DNA from: G963678255 sp963678255
GTDB taxonomy: Bacteria; Cloacimonadota; Cloacimonadia; Cloacimonadales; WRIO01
Length of the DNA: 64,000 nucleotides
Direction: 5' to 3'
NCBI GenBank assembly: GCA_963678255.2
Contig: CAXXTW010000001.1
Span: forward strand, 558,001-622,000
The position numbers were made by a program, and so were the translations under genes. Under the pieces are notes generated by a model. That model made no database searches and was not told the origin of the DNA. It saw only the letters and a list, made by a program, of their open reading frames with translations. Below, piece by piece: positions 35,370-43,229 of this stretch; within the stretch, counting starts at the first letter, position 1, and the number at the start of each line of letters is the position of its first letter.

Positions 35370-36332
35370 ATGGAAGTTATGAAACCAAAAGTATTTATCT
35401 CACGTTGTATTGAACAAGAAGCTTGTCGATGGAATGGTTCAATCATTTCATCAGCTGAGATAAGGGATTTAATACCTTTTGTCGAAGTAATCAATGCTTG
35501 TCCAGAAGCGGATATTGGATTAGGGATTCCACGAGATCCAATCCGAATAGAAATGCATGAAGAAAAGATATGTTTAGTTCAACCTTCCACAGGGATCGAA
35601 TTAACTGATAAGATGAAGGTTTATGCAGAAGAGCAGAGCCATTTGTATCAAGATGTAGATGGATTTATTTTTAAAAGTAAATCTCCAAGTTGTGGAACAT
35701 CTGATGTAAAAATATATAGTGGACCTAACAGCAAAGAAAAATCATCATATGGAAGTGGGTTGTTTTATTCAGAGATTAAATCAACTTTTTCAAAAAAAGC
35801 AATTGAAGATGAAGGTCGATTGACAAATCATAAGATAAGAGATCACTTTTTAACCAGAATTTATGTAAGTGCACGATTTAGAGCAATAAAAGCAGATCTA
35901 CAAATGAGAGATTTGGTAGATTTTCATTCAAGGCACAAATATCTTTATTTAGCCTATAATCAAGCTCAAATGAGAGTATTAGGGAAAATCGTAGGTAATC
36001 TAGAGAAAAAATCAAACGAGGAAGTATTTAATCTTTATGAAATTGGGTTGAGTCATGTCTTCTTAAAATTACCGAAGTATTCAAATATAGTCAATGTATG
36101 GATGCATATAATGGGATATTTTTCTGATCAGTTATCGACTCAGGAAAAGAAGCATTTACTCTTAAAAATGGATCATTACAATGAAGATCGAATTCCAGCT
36201 TCTGTTGTAACAGAATTACTTTATTCATTAGCTATTCGATTTAATCAGGAATATATAATAAATCAATATTTCTTTTATCCCTATCCTTTGGAATTAATGT
36301 CAATCCACGACAGTGGAAAGAGAAGAATTTAG
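35370..36332 (+). CDS. DUF523-DUF1722 fusion protein (TudS-like, YbgA-type)
   Basis: 320 aa in two domains. DUF523 (about 5-160) has conserved cysteines: C13 in ISRCIEQEACRWNG, C44 in INACPEAD and C108 in SKSPSCGTSDVK. In TudS enzymes these three hold a [4Fe-4S] cluster that removes sulfur from 2-thiouracil. GIPRDP is another family motif. DUF1722 (about 190-310, SRHKYLYLAYNQAQMRVLGKIV) is a helical domain of unknown function often attached as in E. coli YbgA. Its nearness to mnmA (which makes 2-thiouridine) suggests work on thiolated nucleobases, but this is inference. It is the last gene of the run that starts with the tRNAs. Confidence 0.9.
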   Translation: MEVMKPKVFISRCIEQEACRWNGSIISSAEIRDLIPFVEVINACPEADIGLGIPRDPIRIEMHEEKICLVQPSTGIELTDKMKVYAEEQSHLYQDVDGFIFKSKSPSCGTSDVKIYSGPNSKEKSSYGSGLFYSEIKSTFSKKAIEDEGRLTNHKIRDHFLTRIYVSARFRAIKADLQMRDLVDFHSRHKYLYLAYNQAQMRVLGKIVGNLEKKSNEEVFNLYEIGLSHVFLKLPKYSNIVNVWMHIMGYFSDQLSTQEKKHLLLKMDHYNEDRIPASVVTELLYSLAIRFNQEYIINQYFFYPYPLELMSIHDSGKRRI

Positions 36333-36440
36333 CATTCATAAGAATTATTTAAATATAAGACCGTATAAATAGAACCTTACTTTTTTTCATAAGAATTCAA
36401 AATAGGCATATCAAATAAAGATTTATGAGTTTACTATCTT

Positions 36441-37310
36441 TTACACTCTTCTGTAAGTAGGATAAGCCAGATTAATATCTGAATGTTCAGAAAATTGTAT
36501 TAGTATTTGTTCCCATATATTTTCAGCACCATCTCTTCTTTCTCTGATTTGCGTTAAATAGCGGAGAGTCAGCAAAATTCCACTATCTTCAACAGAAGTA
36601 TAAACTTTGGGAGAAAGGTTATTATAGAAAATAAGGAATTTTTTTGAGGATTCGATGATTTCTTTTTCAGCTTTTTGAATAGTAGTTAATGCTGACACAC
36701 TAATAATTTCCTGTAGAATTTTTTTTGCTTCCTGCCAGTCACTTTCAAAAGTAATTAAAACAGGGATTTCATTCCAAATATATTGAAAACCGCTATCGTA
36801 ATTTGAAATTGGGGAATTAAAAATAATACCATTAGGAATATGGATCATTCTTCCAGTACTTTGGTCGGCATTTACCCAATTACCAATTTCCAGAATAGTG
36901 AATTGAAAAGGACGAATATCAATAACATCCCCAGAAAAGCTATCAATTTGGATTCTATTTCCCAAAGCAAAGGGTTTTCTCCATAGGATAAAAATCCAAC
37001 CGGCAAGATTAACAAAAATATCTTTTAATGATATTGCCAATCCAGCACTGACTAAACCAAGATATGTTGCTAAAGATTGAACGCCTTCAAACCACAATCT
37101 CCCAACTAAAATTGCACCAATTGCAACAGACAGGTAATCAATAGTTTTTCCTGCACTAAAGCGAGTTTTTGGATCAGATATTCTTCTTTTTACCATTCGA
37201 CTTGTTATCCAATTAATCAGATAAATTAATATAATTATTAATACTGAACTAATTAACTTAACCCAAAGCATATGGCTGATAGTAAAGCCCATTTTTGATA
37301 AGTATTCCAT
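36441..37310 (-). CDS. MscS-family mechanosensitive channel
   Basis: 289 aa from the ATG at 37310, which is preceded by GGAGG nine bases away; the frame is open 17 codons further. Three hydrophobic segments (about 10-35, 55-75, 85-110) precede the beta domain. The pore-lining helix region LVSAGLAISLKDIFVNLAGW corresponds to TM3 with the Gly/Ala packing surface. The middle domain contains KPFALGNRIQIDSFSGDVIDI and IHIPNGIIFNSPISNY, the standard MscS pattern. It lets ions out on membrane stretch. It is convergent with the DUF523 gene and starts a minus-strand single gene. Confidence 0.92.
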   Translation of the reverse strand: MEYLSKMGFTISHMLWVKLISSVLIIILIYLINWITSRMVKRRISDPKTRFSAGKTIDYLSVAIGAILVGRLWFEGVQSLATYLGLVSAGLAISLKDIFVNLAGWIFILWRKPFALGNRIQIDSFSGDVIDIRPFQFTILEIGNWVNADQSTGRMIHIPNGIIFNSPISNYDSGFQYIWNEIPVLITFESDWQEAKKILQEIISVSALTTIQKAEKEIIESSKKFLIFYNNLSPKVYTSVEDSGILLTLRYLTQIRERRDGAENIWEQILIQFSEHSDINLAYPTYRRV

Positions 37311-37731
37311 AAATACTTTCCTCCAAAAATTAACAAGATAATTTAGAATAAATCCTGACAAAGGATTTCCTTAAAGTATTATTTTGATAAACGTTTTAAT
37401 AAACTAAAAAGGATATCCAAAATTGAAATAGCAAGTATTTATAGATTATTGTCAAGTAAAAACAAATAATTTTTATTTACCCAAGCTCTATATACTTAGT
37501 AGAGCATTAAGAAAAAAATATAGAATGAGTATTGTAAGCTTGATCTGTTTGATTTTTCAATAATAATTATGGTTTTATGGATCGTAATCTTTTTTATGAT
37601 AAGTCGCCAAATAATGATAAAAAACTTGACTTAGTTTTGATTTTAATGAGAATAATTGAATGTCAAAAAAGAAAAATGAATTTATCTTAAATTAATATAA
37701 ATAAATTCGATAAATTAAAAAGGAGATACAA
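37311..37731. other. Intergenic region between mscS-like gene and orphan 300-aa gene
   Basis: About 420 A+T-rich bases. The left end should contain the minus-strand promoter of the channel. On the plus strand TTGACT near 37625 with a suitable spacer could serve the orphan gene at 37732. No hairpin with U-run and no repeat was seen. Confidence 0.35.
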
Positions 37732-38634
37732 TTGAAAAAAAGGATTATTATAATCATAACCTTAGTATGTTTTTATACCATCATATATAGCATCAATCAA
37801 AAAGTTGAAATCAATTTAAATGATAATCAAACTGAGATTCAGAACAATAATAATGAATTTCTCAAATTGTATAATAAGTATCTAGATTACAGTTTTGAAA
37901 AGGGCAATGGTTCATCAGATTATTTTCAAAAACTATCCGAAAACGAATTAAAGATAGCTTATGCAGATTTTATCAATTTAATTTATAATGATTTAGAAAG
38001 TTATAAAAAAATGTATTTTGAAAATTTAAATTCGATTTATTATCAAAAAACAGATAATAACGAATATTATAACCTCTTATGTGAGAAGTTTTCACTTAGA
38101 TTAGATGTTATGACAATTGATAATTTTAGATCTATACTCGGTCAAGTTCTTGAACAAAAATTTAACATTCCTGCAAATCAATTATCAATTTATAGAATTA
38201 TTGGAACTCCATCTAAAATTGAAGAGATCTTACCTTACCATAGTGGTTATAACATTATGTATGTTACCTTTGATATAAAAAGATTTGTAGGTTTAAATAA
38301 AATCAATACTACTAAAGAAAGGATAAAAATCATTGGAAATAGAGAATTCTTAAACAATATAAGTGTAGATAAGGAATATTTAGTCAACTACAATTTATCA
38401 CCTACTAATAAAATATTTCTAATGAATACGGATTTATATAATATGTTTGAAATAAATAATAATAGTATTGAGTTTACAAATAATGAATTAAATTATGATG
38501 AAATTGTTAGCAGTAGAGATTATCTTCACCAAAATGGGATAAGTTTATATTTCTTCAGAGAAAAAAGCATATTACAACTTTCAGAATTTGAAGATTCTGT
38601 TAATAACATTATTAATATCTTTGGGTTGAAATAA
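37732..38634 (+). CDS. Unrecognised protein with N-terminal membrane segment
   Basis: 300 aa starting at TTG, after AAAAGGAGATACAA. Residues 4-21 are a hydrophobic segment (IIIIITLVCFYTIIYSI) that could be a signal peptide or anchor. The rest is rich in Asn, Ile and Lys with no cysteine motif, repeats or catalytic pattern that I recognise. It stands alone, with no gene within 300 bases on either side in the same direction except a TetR regulator 400 bases downstream. Its composition is more A+T-rich than the ribosomal block. A conserved-hypothetical exported protein is the honest call. Confidence 0.6.
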   Translation: MKKRIIIIITLVCFYTIIYSINQKVEINLNDNQTEIQNNNNEFLKLYNKYLDYSFEKGNGSSDYFQKLSENELKIAYADFINLIYNDLESYKKMYFENLNSIYYQKTDNNEYYNLLCEKFSLRLDVMTIDNFRSILGQVLEQKFNIPANQLSIYRIIGTPSKIEEILPYHSGYNIMYVTFDIKRFVGLNKINTTKERIKIIGNREFLNNISVDKEYLVNYNLSPTNKIFLMNTDLYNMFEINNNSIEFTNNELNYDEIVSSRDYLHQNGISLYFFREKSILQLSEFEDSVNNIINIFGLK

Positions 38635-39042
38635 TGCAATTACTATTTATTTGGATATGTTGATGAACAGATGGATTTATTTTAGTTAGAATGCTCTTGT
38701 TGATGTTAATAAGTTGGTAAAGAATCTAACTTGAAATGTGTCAGAATGATTTAACACGAAAATTGAGAAAGTCTTGTCTGGAAGATACGAATAATAACAC
38801 ACAAAACAGTCAGAGTAAAAAATTATACATTATAATTATAAAGTAAAGAAAATAATAGAATTACCAACAAAATAATGAAAAACAATAATAGAGAGTACAC
38901 TCATAAAGCATTTTTATGTAACGTAATGCTGACAAGATATAATCTTCGAACGAAATCGTAAAAAGTTCAAATAATCCTTGACAATTTATAATATAATATT
39001 ATTTTTTAAAACAGTAGAGAGTATTGAGTAAGGAGATAGAAG
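38635..39042. other. Intergenic region before the TetR gene
   Basis: 408 A+T-rich bases. TTGACA occurs at 38978-38983, about 60 bases before the TetR start, with only weak -10-like sequence. No inverted repeat long enough for a TetR operator was found. No gene is supported. Confidence 0.35.
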
Positions 39043-39606
39043 ATGGACAAAAAGGACATCATTATCGATGCTGCAAAGAAAGCATTTCGACAGTATGGGA
39101 TTTTTAAAACCACATTAGAGGATATCGGTTATAAATGTGGAATGAAGAAAAATTCGTTATACTACTATTATAAAAACAAAGATGAGCTTTTAAGAGCAGT
39201 TACTCATTCAGAGTATTGCGATTTTATAGAGATGCAGTTAGAATTTGTCAAAACAGAACTGCCAATAAAAGAAAAGATGAAGAAGTATTTCTTGTTTCGT
39301 TTAGCAGAATCAGTTAAGTTTTTTACTGATTATGATTTAATTAAGATGGAAAATCAGTTAGCTTATCATAATATTTTTCATGAAGAAGGAGATTTTTTAA
39401 TCGGAGAGGAATTGAGAATATTAAATTTACTTCTTGAAGGGAAGTTAGATTCAACTACTGACATGGATTCTTTAATTATGATGATTACTTCAATTAATCA
39501 GGGTTTGTTGTATAAACAACTTTTTATGAATAGAAGTGAGTCCGATGTCAATGCAGAGATAGATTCTATCATACATATTTTATTTAATGGAATTAAAACG
39601 ATTTAA
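39043..39606 (+). CDS. TetR/AcrR-family transcriptional regulator
   Basis: 187 aa. The N-terminal DNA-binding domain shows the family pattern: DIIIDAAKKAFRQYGIFKTT, then LEDIGYKCGMKKNSLYYYY and KNKDELLRAVT (residues 4-55). The C-terminal ligand-binding helices are not conserved enough to name an inducer. GGAGATAGAAG precedes the ATG. No transporter or efflux gene lies beside it, so the target is unclear; it may regulate itself or the orphan gene upstream. Confidence 0.9.
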   Translation: MDKKDIIIDAAKKAFRQYGIFKTTLEDIGYKCGMKKNSLYYYYKNKDELLRAVTHSEYCDFIEMQLEFVKTELPIKEKMKKYFLFRLAESVKFFTDYDLIKMENQLAYHNIFHEEGDFLIGEELRILNLLLEGKLDSTTDMDSLIMMITSINQGLLYKQLFMNRSESDVNAEIDSIIHILFNGIKTI

Positions 39607-39623
39607 TTAAGATATTTATTGGG

Positions 39624-39651
39624 AAAAAACCTGGATTATTCCAGGTTTTTT
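39624..39651. terminator. Bidirectional terminator
   Basis: A 12-base arm (AAAAAACCTGGA) pairs perfectly with TCCAGGTTTTTT around the loop TTAT. Either strand ends in T6, so it serves both the TetR gene and the convergent GH20-GH130 operon. Confidence 0.85.
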
Positions 39652-39674
39652 ATATAAAGAAATAGGGAAATTCC

Positions 39675-40322
39675 TTATTTGTATATTTTATTATTGATTC
39701 TAGCTTGAATAAGATACAATAGTTCACAGGCACCATCTCCAGTATCTGTTCTAGATAAACTGGTACCTCTAGTGTAATAATAATTACCTTTAGTACCTCT
39801 TACAGTAACCAGATATCCATACAATTGAACTTTATCGCCTTTTTTTACAGATCTGATTACAGTTTTCATTTTTTTATTTTGAGGAATGATATGAATATTG
39901 GTGGCATGGGAGATAATATAATCCATAGAAACAGAAATAGGTCCATTAATTTTGTAAAGTAAAAAACGGAGGTATTGCTGATACTTCATGTTTTTTAGGT
40001 TATCATCATTTGTCATTTCACCCCAGCAGATACCAACATCCATAGGAACCAAATTTCCATCTATACCTTGAAAGTATTTTTTACTGGAAACAACAATACC
40101 ATTGATTTGGAAAACAGCCAATGATTTTATTACTAAGTTATAACCTTTGAGTTTAAAGTTATTAATAATAAAAATACTATCTCTTTGAATGGGTTCCATT
40201 TTTAAATCAATTGGAATGTCCGAGATTTCATCAGCTCCTGGGAATGCTATCCATTTAATTAATTGAATAAATAAGATTAAAACGATAACCACCAGTACAG
40301 AAAAGATTAATATTTTTTTCAT
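39675..40322 (-). CDS. Unrecognised protein with N-terminal membrane anchor, in glycosidase operon
   Basis: 215 aa. A hydrophobic segment (about residues 4-22) is followed by a soluble domain. Conserved-looking stretches are VPMDVGICWGEM, YLVTVRGTKGNYYYT and TSLSRTDTGDGACELLYL, which I have the impression occur in exported proteins of unknown function. The ATG is 3 bases after the GH130 stop, with no ribosome site, so it is translationally coupled to it. It could assist glycan binding or assembly, but there is no sequence proof. Confidence 0.65.
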   Translation of the reverse strand: MKKILIFSVLVVIVLILFIQLIKWIAFPGADEISDIPIDLKMEPIQRDSIFIINNFKLKGYNLVIKSLAVFQINGIVVSSKKYFQGIDGNLVPMDVGICWGEMTNDDNLKNMKYQQYLRFLLYKINGPISVSMDYIISHATNIHIIPQNKKMKTVIRSVKKGDKVQLYGYLVTVRGTKGNYYYTRGTSLSRTDTGDGACELLYLIQARINNKIYK

Positions 40323-40325
40323 AGA

Positions 40326-41273
40326 TTAATCCAGAAGTTCCAAAAGATTAAAGACAGCTAGTCCGATTACAGTATCAGCTGCTCCATAGTATAGGAAGAT
40401 ATCGCAATTTTCTTTAACAAAGCCATCAGAGTCATATTCCAAAGGGATCATTCCAGAAGGGAAAACGACATTTGGTACTTGTCCTGTTAGCTCGTAGAGT
40501 TCTTGGGGTTCAAGAATATTATATTTGCCTCTTTTAAGCACTTTTTCAGGATGTGATAAGTCAAGGAGAGAGTATCCAGCCTGATAAATGTTTGAAGAGC
40601 CAAAATGAGTAGCCACCCCATGGTATATATGAAGCCACCCCATTCGAGTTTTAATTGGAGGCGGTCCTGATCCGATTAATTCATCCCAATAATGAGGACG
40701 ACCACTGAATAAATCAGATATTTTCTCCCAATTAATAAGATCCTTAGATTTTGAAATGGTAATAGTAGATCCTGTTTTTGGTCCATTTTCAAGAAGAACT
40801 TTATTAGGTCGTTCAAGTCTATAGTAATGATTGTTGATTTTCTCAGGGAAAAGAACGCCATTTCGTACATCAGGATCGGAAATCAGGCTAATAAAGCTTA
40901 ATTCGTCAAAATTTTTAGTTTCCCACAAAGCGAGAAAGCAACCAGAATCAGAATCAAGAGCCGTGATGATAAAAAATTTTCCATCAATATAGGAAATTCT
41001 AGGGTCGTAAATATGATAAATAGCCATATTTAATTTATTTATTCCATTCAATAAAACAGGTTTAGTTTCAATCTTGAAATCAATTCCGTTATCACTGAGT
41101 GCTTTGACAATTAATGTTTCTCTAGCTCTATTTTGAACTCTGAGAAGTAATAGAAATTTGTCATTGAAAAGAACCGCTCCAGGATTAAAGACAGAGCTGA
41201 CATCGGTTAATTCTGGTAGATCAGAAATTATATTATTTCTGGTAATGATAGGGTTATTTTTATGTCTAATCAT
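40326..41273 (-). CDS. GH130-family glycoside phosphorylase (mannosyl-type)
   Basis: 315 aa, five-bladed beta-propeller type. NPGAVLFNDKFLLLLRVQNR, IYDPRISYIDGKFFIITALD, FSGRPHYWDELIGSGPPPI, GWLHIYHGV and LYYGAADTVIGLAVF match GH130 inverting phosphorylases that cleave beta-mannosides with phosphate. No signal peptide, so it works in the cytoplasm on imported oligosaccharides. The ATG overlaps the GH20 stop by four bases (ATGA). In gut Bacteroides a GH130 beside GH20 attacks the mannosyl-GlcNAc of N-glycans; that use here is inference. Confidence 0.9.
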   Translation of the reverse strand: MIRHKNNPIITRNNIISDLPELTDVSSVFNPGAVLFNDKFLLLLRVQNRARETLIVKALSDNGIDFKIETKPVLLNGINKLNMAIYHIYDPRISYIDGKFFIITALDSDSGCFLALWETKNFDELSFISLISDPDVRNGVLFPEKINNHYYRLERPNKVLLENGPKTGSTITISKSKDLINWEKISDLFSGRPHYWDELIGSGPPPIKTRMGWLHIYHGVATHFGSSNIYQAGYSLLDLSHPEKVLKRGKYNILEPQELYELTGQVPNVVFPSGMIPLEYDSDGFVKENCDIFLYYGAADTVIGLAVFNLLELLD

Positions 41274-42760
41274 ATTCTTTCACAGTATTTTATATGATAA
41301 TTTTTAAGGATTTTTTTATATTCTTCAGTTCTTTTCAGGAAATCTTCCCATGGCTGTTTTCTACCAGAGTTCCAAGCTATTTCAGCTAAGGCTAAAAGTC
41401 TTGGGAAAGTCATATATTCAACATCATCAGGAGTTTGCATATACTCAGTCCAGAGGTTTGCCTGTACACCAAGTAATAAATGTTGAGTTTCAAATTCAAT
41501 ATGTTGTTCAGGGTCGAATTCATACACTCTTTTCAGGTTGGTTACACCAAAAGCACCTTTTTCATCAGGAAAAATGCTTTGTTTCCAATCAAAGTATAGG
41601 GTATTATTAGGGCAGAGGATTACAGATTTGTTAAGACTTACAGCTTTTTGAATGGCTTCTTTTCCATCACCCTGCCAACACATAATAATTGTTTGATCAG
41701 ATAGTTTTCCTTCGTTGATTTCATTCCATCCGATTAGAGTTTTTTTATTTTTTTTAAGTAGAGCTTCTAAAAAGGTAGTAAAATCATGTTGCAGTTCTCG
41801 TTCATTTTGGAAGTTATTGTTTTTTAGATAAGATTGGCAATTAGGACAAGATTTCCAATTGGTGTCAGGACATTCATCACCACCTATATGGAAATATTTA
41901 GAAGGGAACAAAGGGATGATTTCTTCTAATAGTTCAGTGATGAAGGATCTGACTTCAAATTTACCCATACAGAGTACATTTTCAGAGACACCCCATTCAT
42001 TCCATACTTTAGTATCTTCTTCAAAACAGGATAAAGAAGGATAAGCAGCAATCATTGCCTGAGTATGTCCAGGCAGATCAATTTCAGGAATAACTTCGAT
42101 AAATCTTTCTTTTGCATAAAGAACAAGATCATTAATTTGTTCTTGAGAATAAAAACCTTCATAAATTTCGCCATTTTGATTTCTTTTGGAACCAATTTCA
42201 GTTAACTTTGGAAAACGTTTACTTTCAATTCTCCAACCCTGATCATCTGTTAAGTGCCAATGAAAGCGGTTTAATTTTAAGATTGCCATTTGATCGATTA
42301 ATTTCTTAATAAAAGATATAGGCATAAAATGTCTGCTGACGTCTAAATGTAAACCTCTCCAGTGATAGATTGGATCATCTTCAATTTCACAAAAAGGAAG
42401 GTGATCATGATAATTGAAGAGTAGTTGTTTCAAAGTCTGAATTCCATAGAATAATCCAGCTTCGTTATTGCCAATGATTTCAATTCCATAGTCATCAATA
42501 GTTAAACTATAAGAATCTTTAGTAATTAATTGGGAGTTATCAATATCAAGCGCGATTTCCAAGCCTTTTGTCTCTTTTTTTATTTGGAGATTCAGATTTA
42601 AAATTTGTAATATTTCTTTTTGTAAAACTGATGCACATTTATTTGCTTTAGAAGAAGGGACAATAGAATAAGTTTTGTCCAGTATTAGGTAATCATCAGG
42701 GAAATCATCGAAATATTCAATTTGCATAGGATAGGGAATTATTGGTTCCAGATTTTTCAT
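41270..42760 (-). CDS. GH20 beta-N-acetylhexosaminidase
   Basis: 496 aa from the ATG at 42760 (AAAGGAATTGATT before it; the first ATG at 42781 lacks one). The N-terminal non-catalytic domain covers about 1-125. The TIM barrel has YHWRGLHLDVSRHFMP and LTDDQGWRIESKRFP, and the catalytic Asp295-Glu296 pair lies in HIGGDECPDTNW. It removes terminal GlcNAc/GalNAc from oligosaccharides by substrate-assisted catalysis. No signal peptide is visible, so it acts inside the cell with the downstream GH130. First gene of a three-gene operon. Confidence 0.92.
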   Translation of the reverse strand: MKNLEPIIPYPMQIEYFDDFPDDYLILDKTYSIVPSSKANKCASVLQKEILQILNLNLQIKKETKGLEIALDIDNSQLITKDSYSLTIDDYGIEIIGNNEAGLFYGIQTLKQLLFNYHDHLPFCEIEDDPIYHWRGLHLDVSRHFMPISFIKKLIDQMAILKLNRFHWHLTDDQGWRIESKRFPKLTEIGSKRNQNGEIYEGFYSQEQINDLVLYAKERFIEVIPEIDLPGHTQAMIAAYPSLSCFEEDTKVWNEWGVSENVLCMGKFEVRSFITELLEEIIPLFPSKYFHIGGDECPDTNWKSCPNCQSYLKNNNFQNERELQHDFTTFLEALLKKNKKTLIGWNEINEGKLSDQTIIMCWQGDGKEAIQKAVSLNKSVILCPNNTLYFDWKQSIFPDEKGAFGVTNLKRVYEFDPEQHIEFETQHLLLGVQANLWTEYMQTPDDVEYMTFPRLLALAEIAWNSGRKQPWEDFLKRTEEYKKILKNYHIKYCERI

Positions 42761-43229
42761 AATCAATTCCTTTATCATCACTGTATTTTAAATAAATAAT
42801 CAATGAATGAGATAAAGTATGTTTTATAGGCAATTGTCAAGAGGAATTCACAAGGGTAATCTAAAAAACTGTAGAATAGGTAATAATTACTTAATTTATA
42901 TTGGTTTTCATAATCAATTATGAAGGAGAAACACCAAGGAAGCACCAAGGAAGGAATAAGGAAGGAGTTAGCAAGGAGATAGAGAAGAGATTAGTCTTAT
43001 TTTCAAGAAGTGTATGTTAAGTATAGATTTGGTTTGAATTTTTTTTCGAATTCGTTTTGCATATTACAACATAATAGAAGAAACTATACTGCAAGTAAGC
43101 AGAAATCATCAGTGAAATTATGCTTATATATATTGACAGAAGCAAGGGAGATATTATTATCTCATTTTGAGAAAATAAAGTTTTGGAACAAATAATGATG
43201 ATAAAAAAGAAAAGGGGAAAGGAGAACTT
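42761..43229. other. Intergenic region with AAGGA-rich degenerate repeats
   Basis: About 470 bases. The left part holds the GH20 promoter. At 42921-42980 a purine-only-like stretch repeats variations of ACCAAGGAAG, AAGGAATAAGG and AAGGAGTTAG; similar AAGGAAGGAGTAAG occurs at 13009-13022. It contains several ribosome-site-like words but no ORF. The right end leads into the M28 gene, whose ribosome site is GGGGAAAGGAG. Confidence 0.45.

Noticed and set aside
42921..42980. Possible CRISPR-like array
   Set aside because: The AAGGA words are irregularly spaced, too short and degenerate, with no unique spacers or cas genes.
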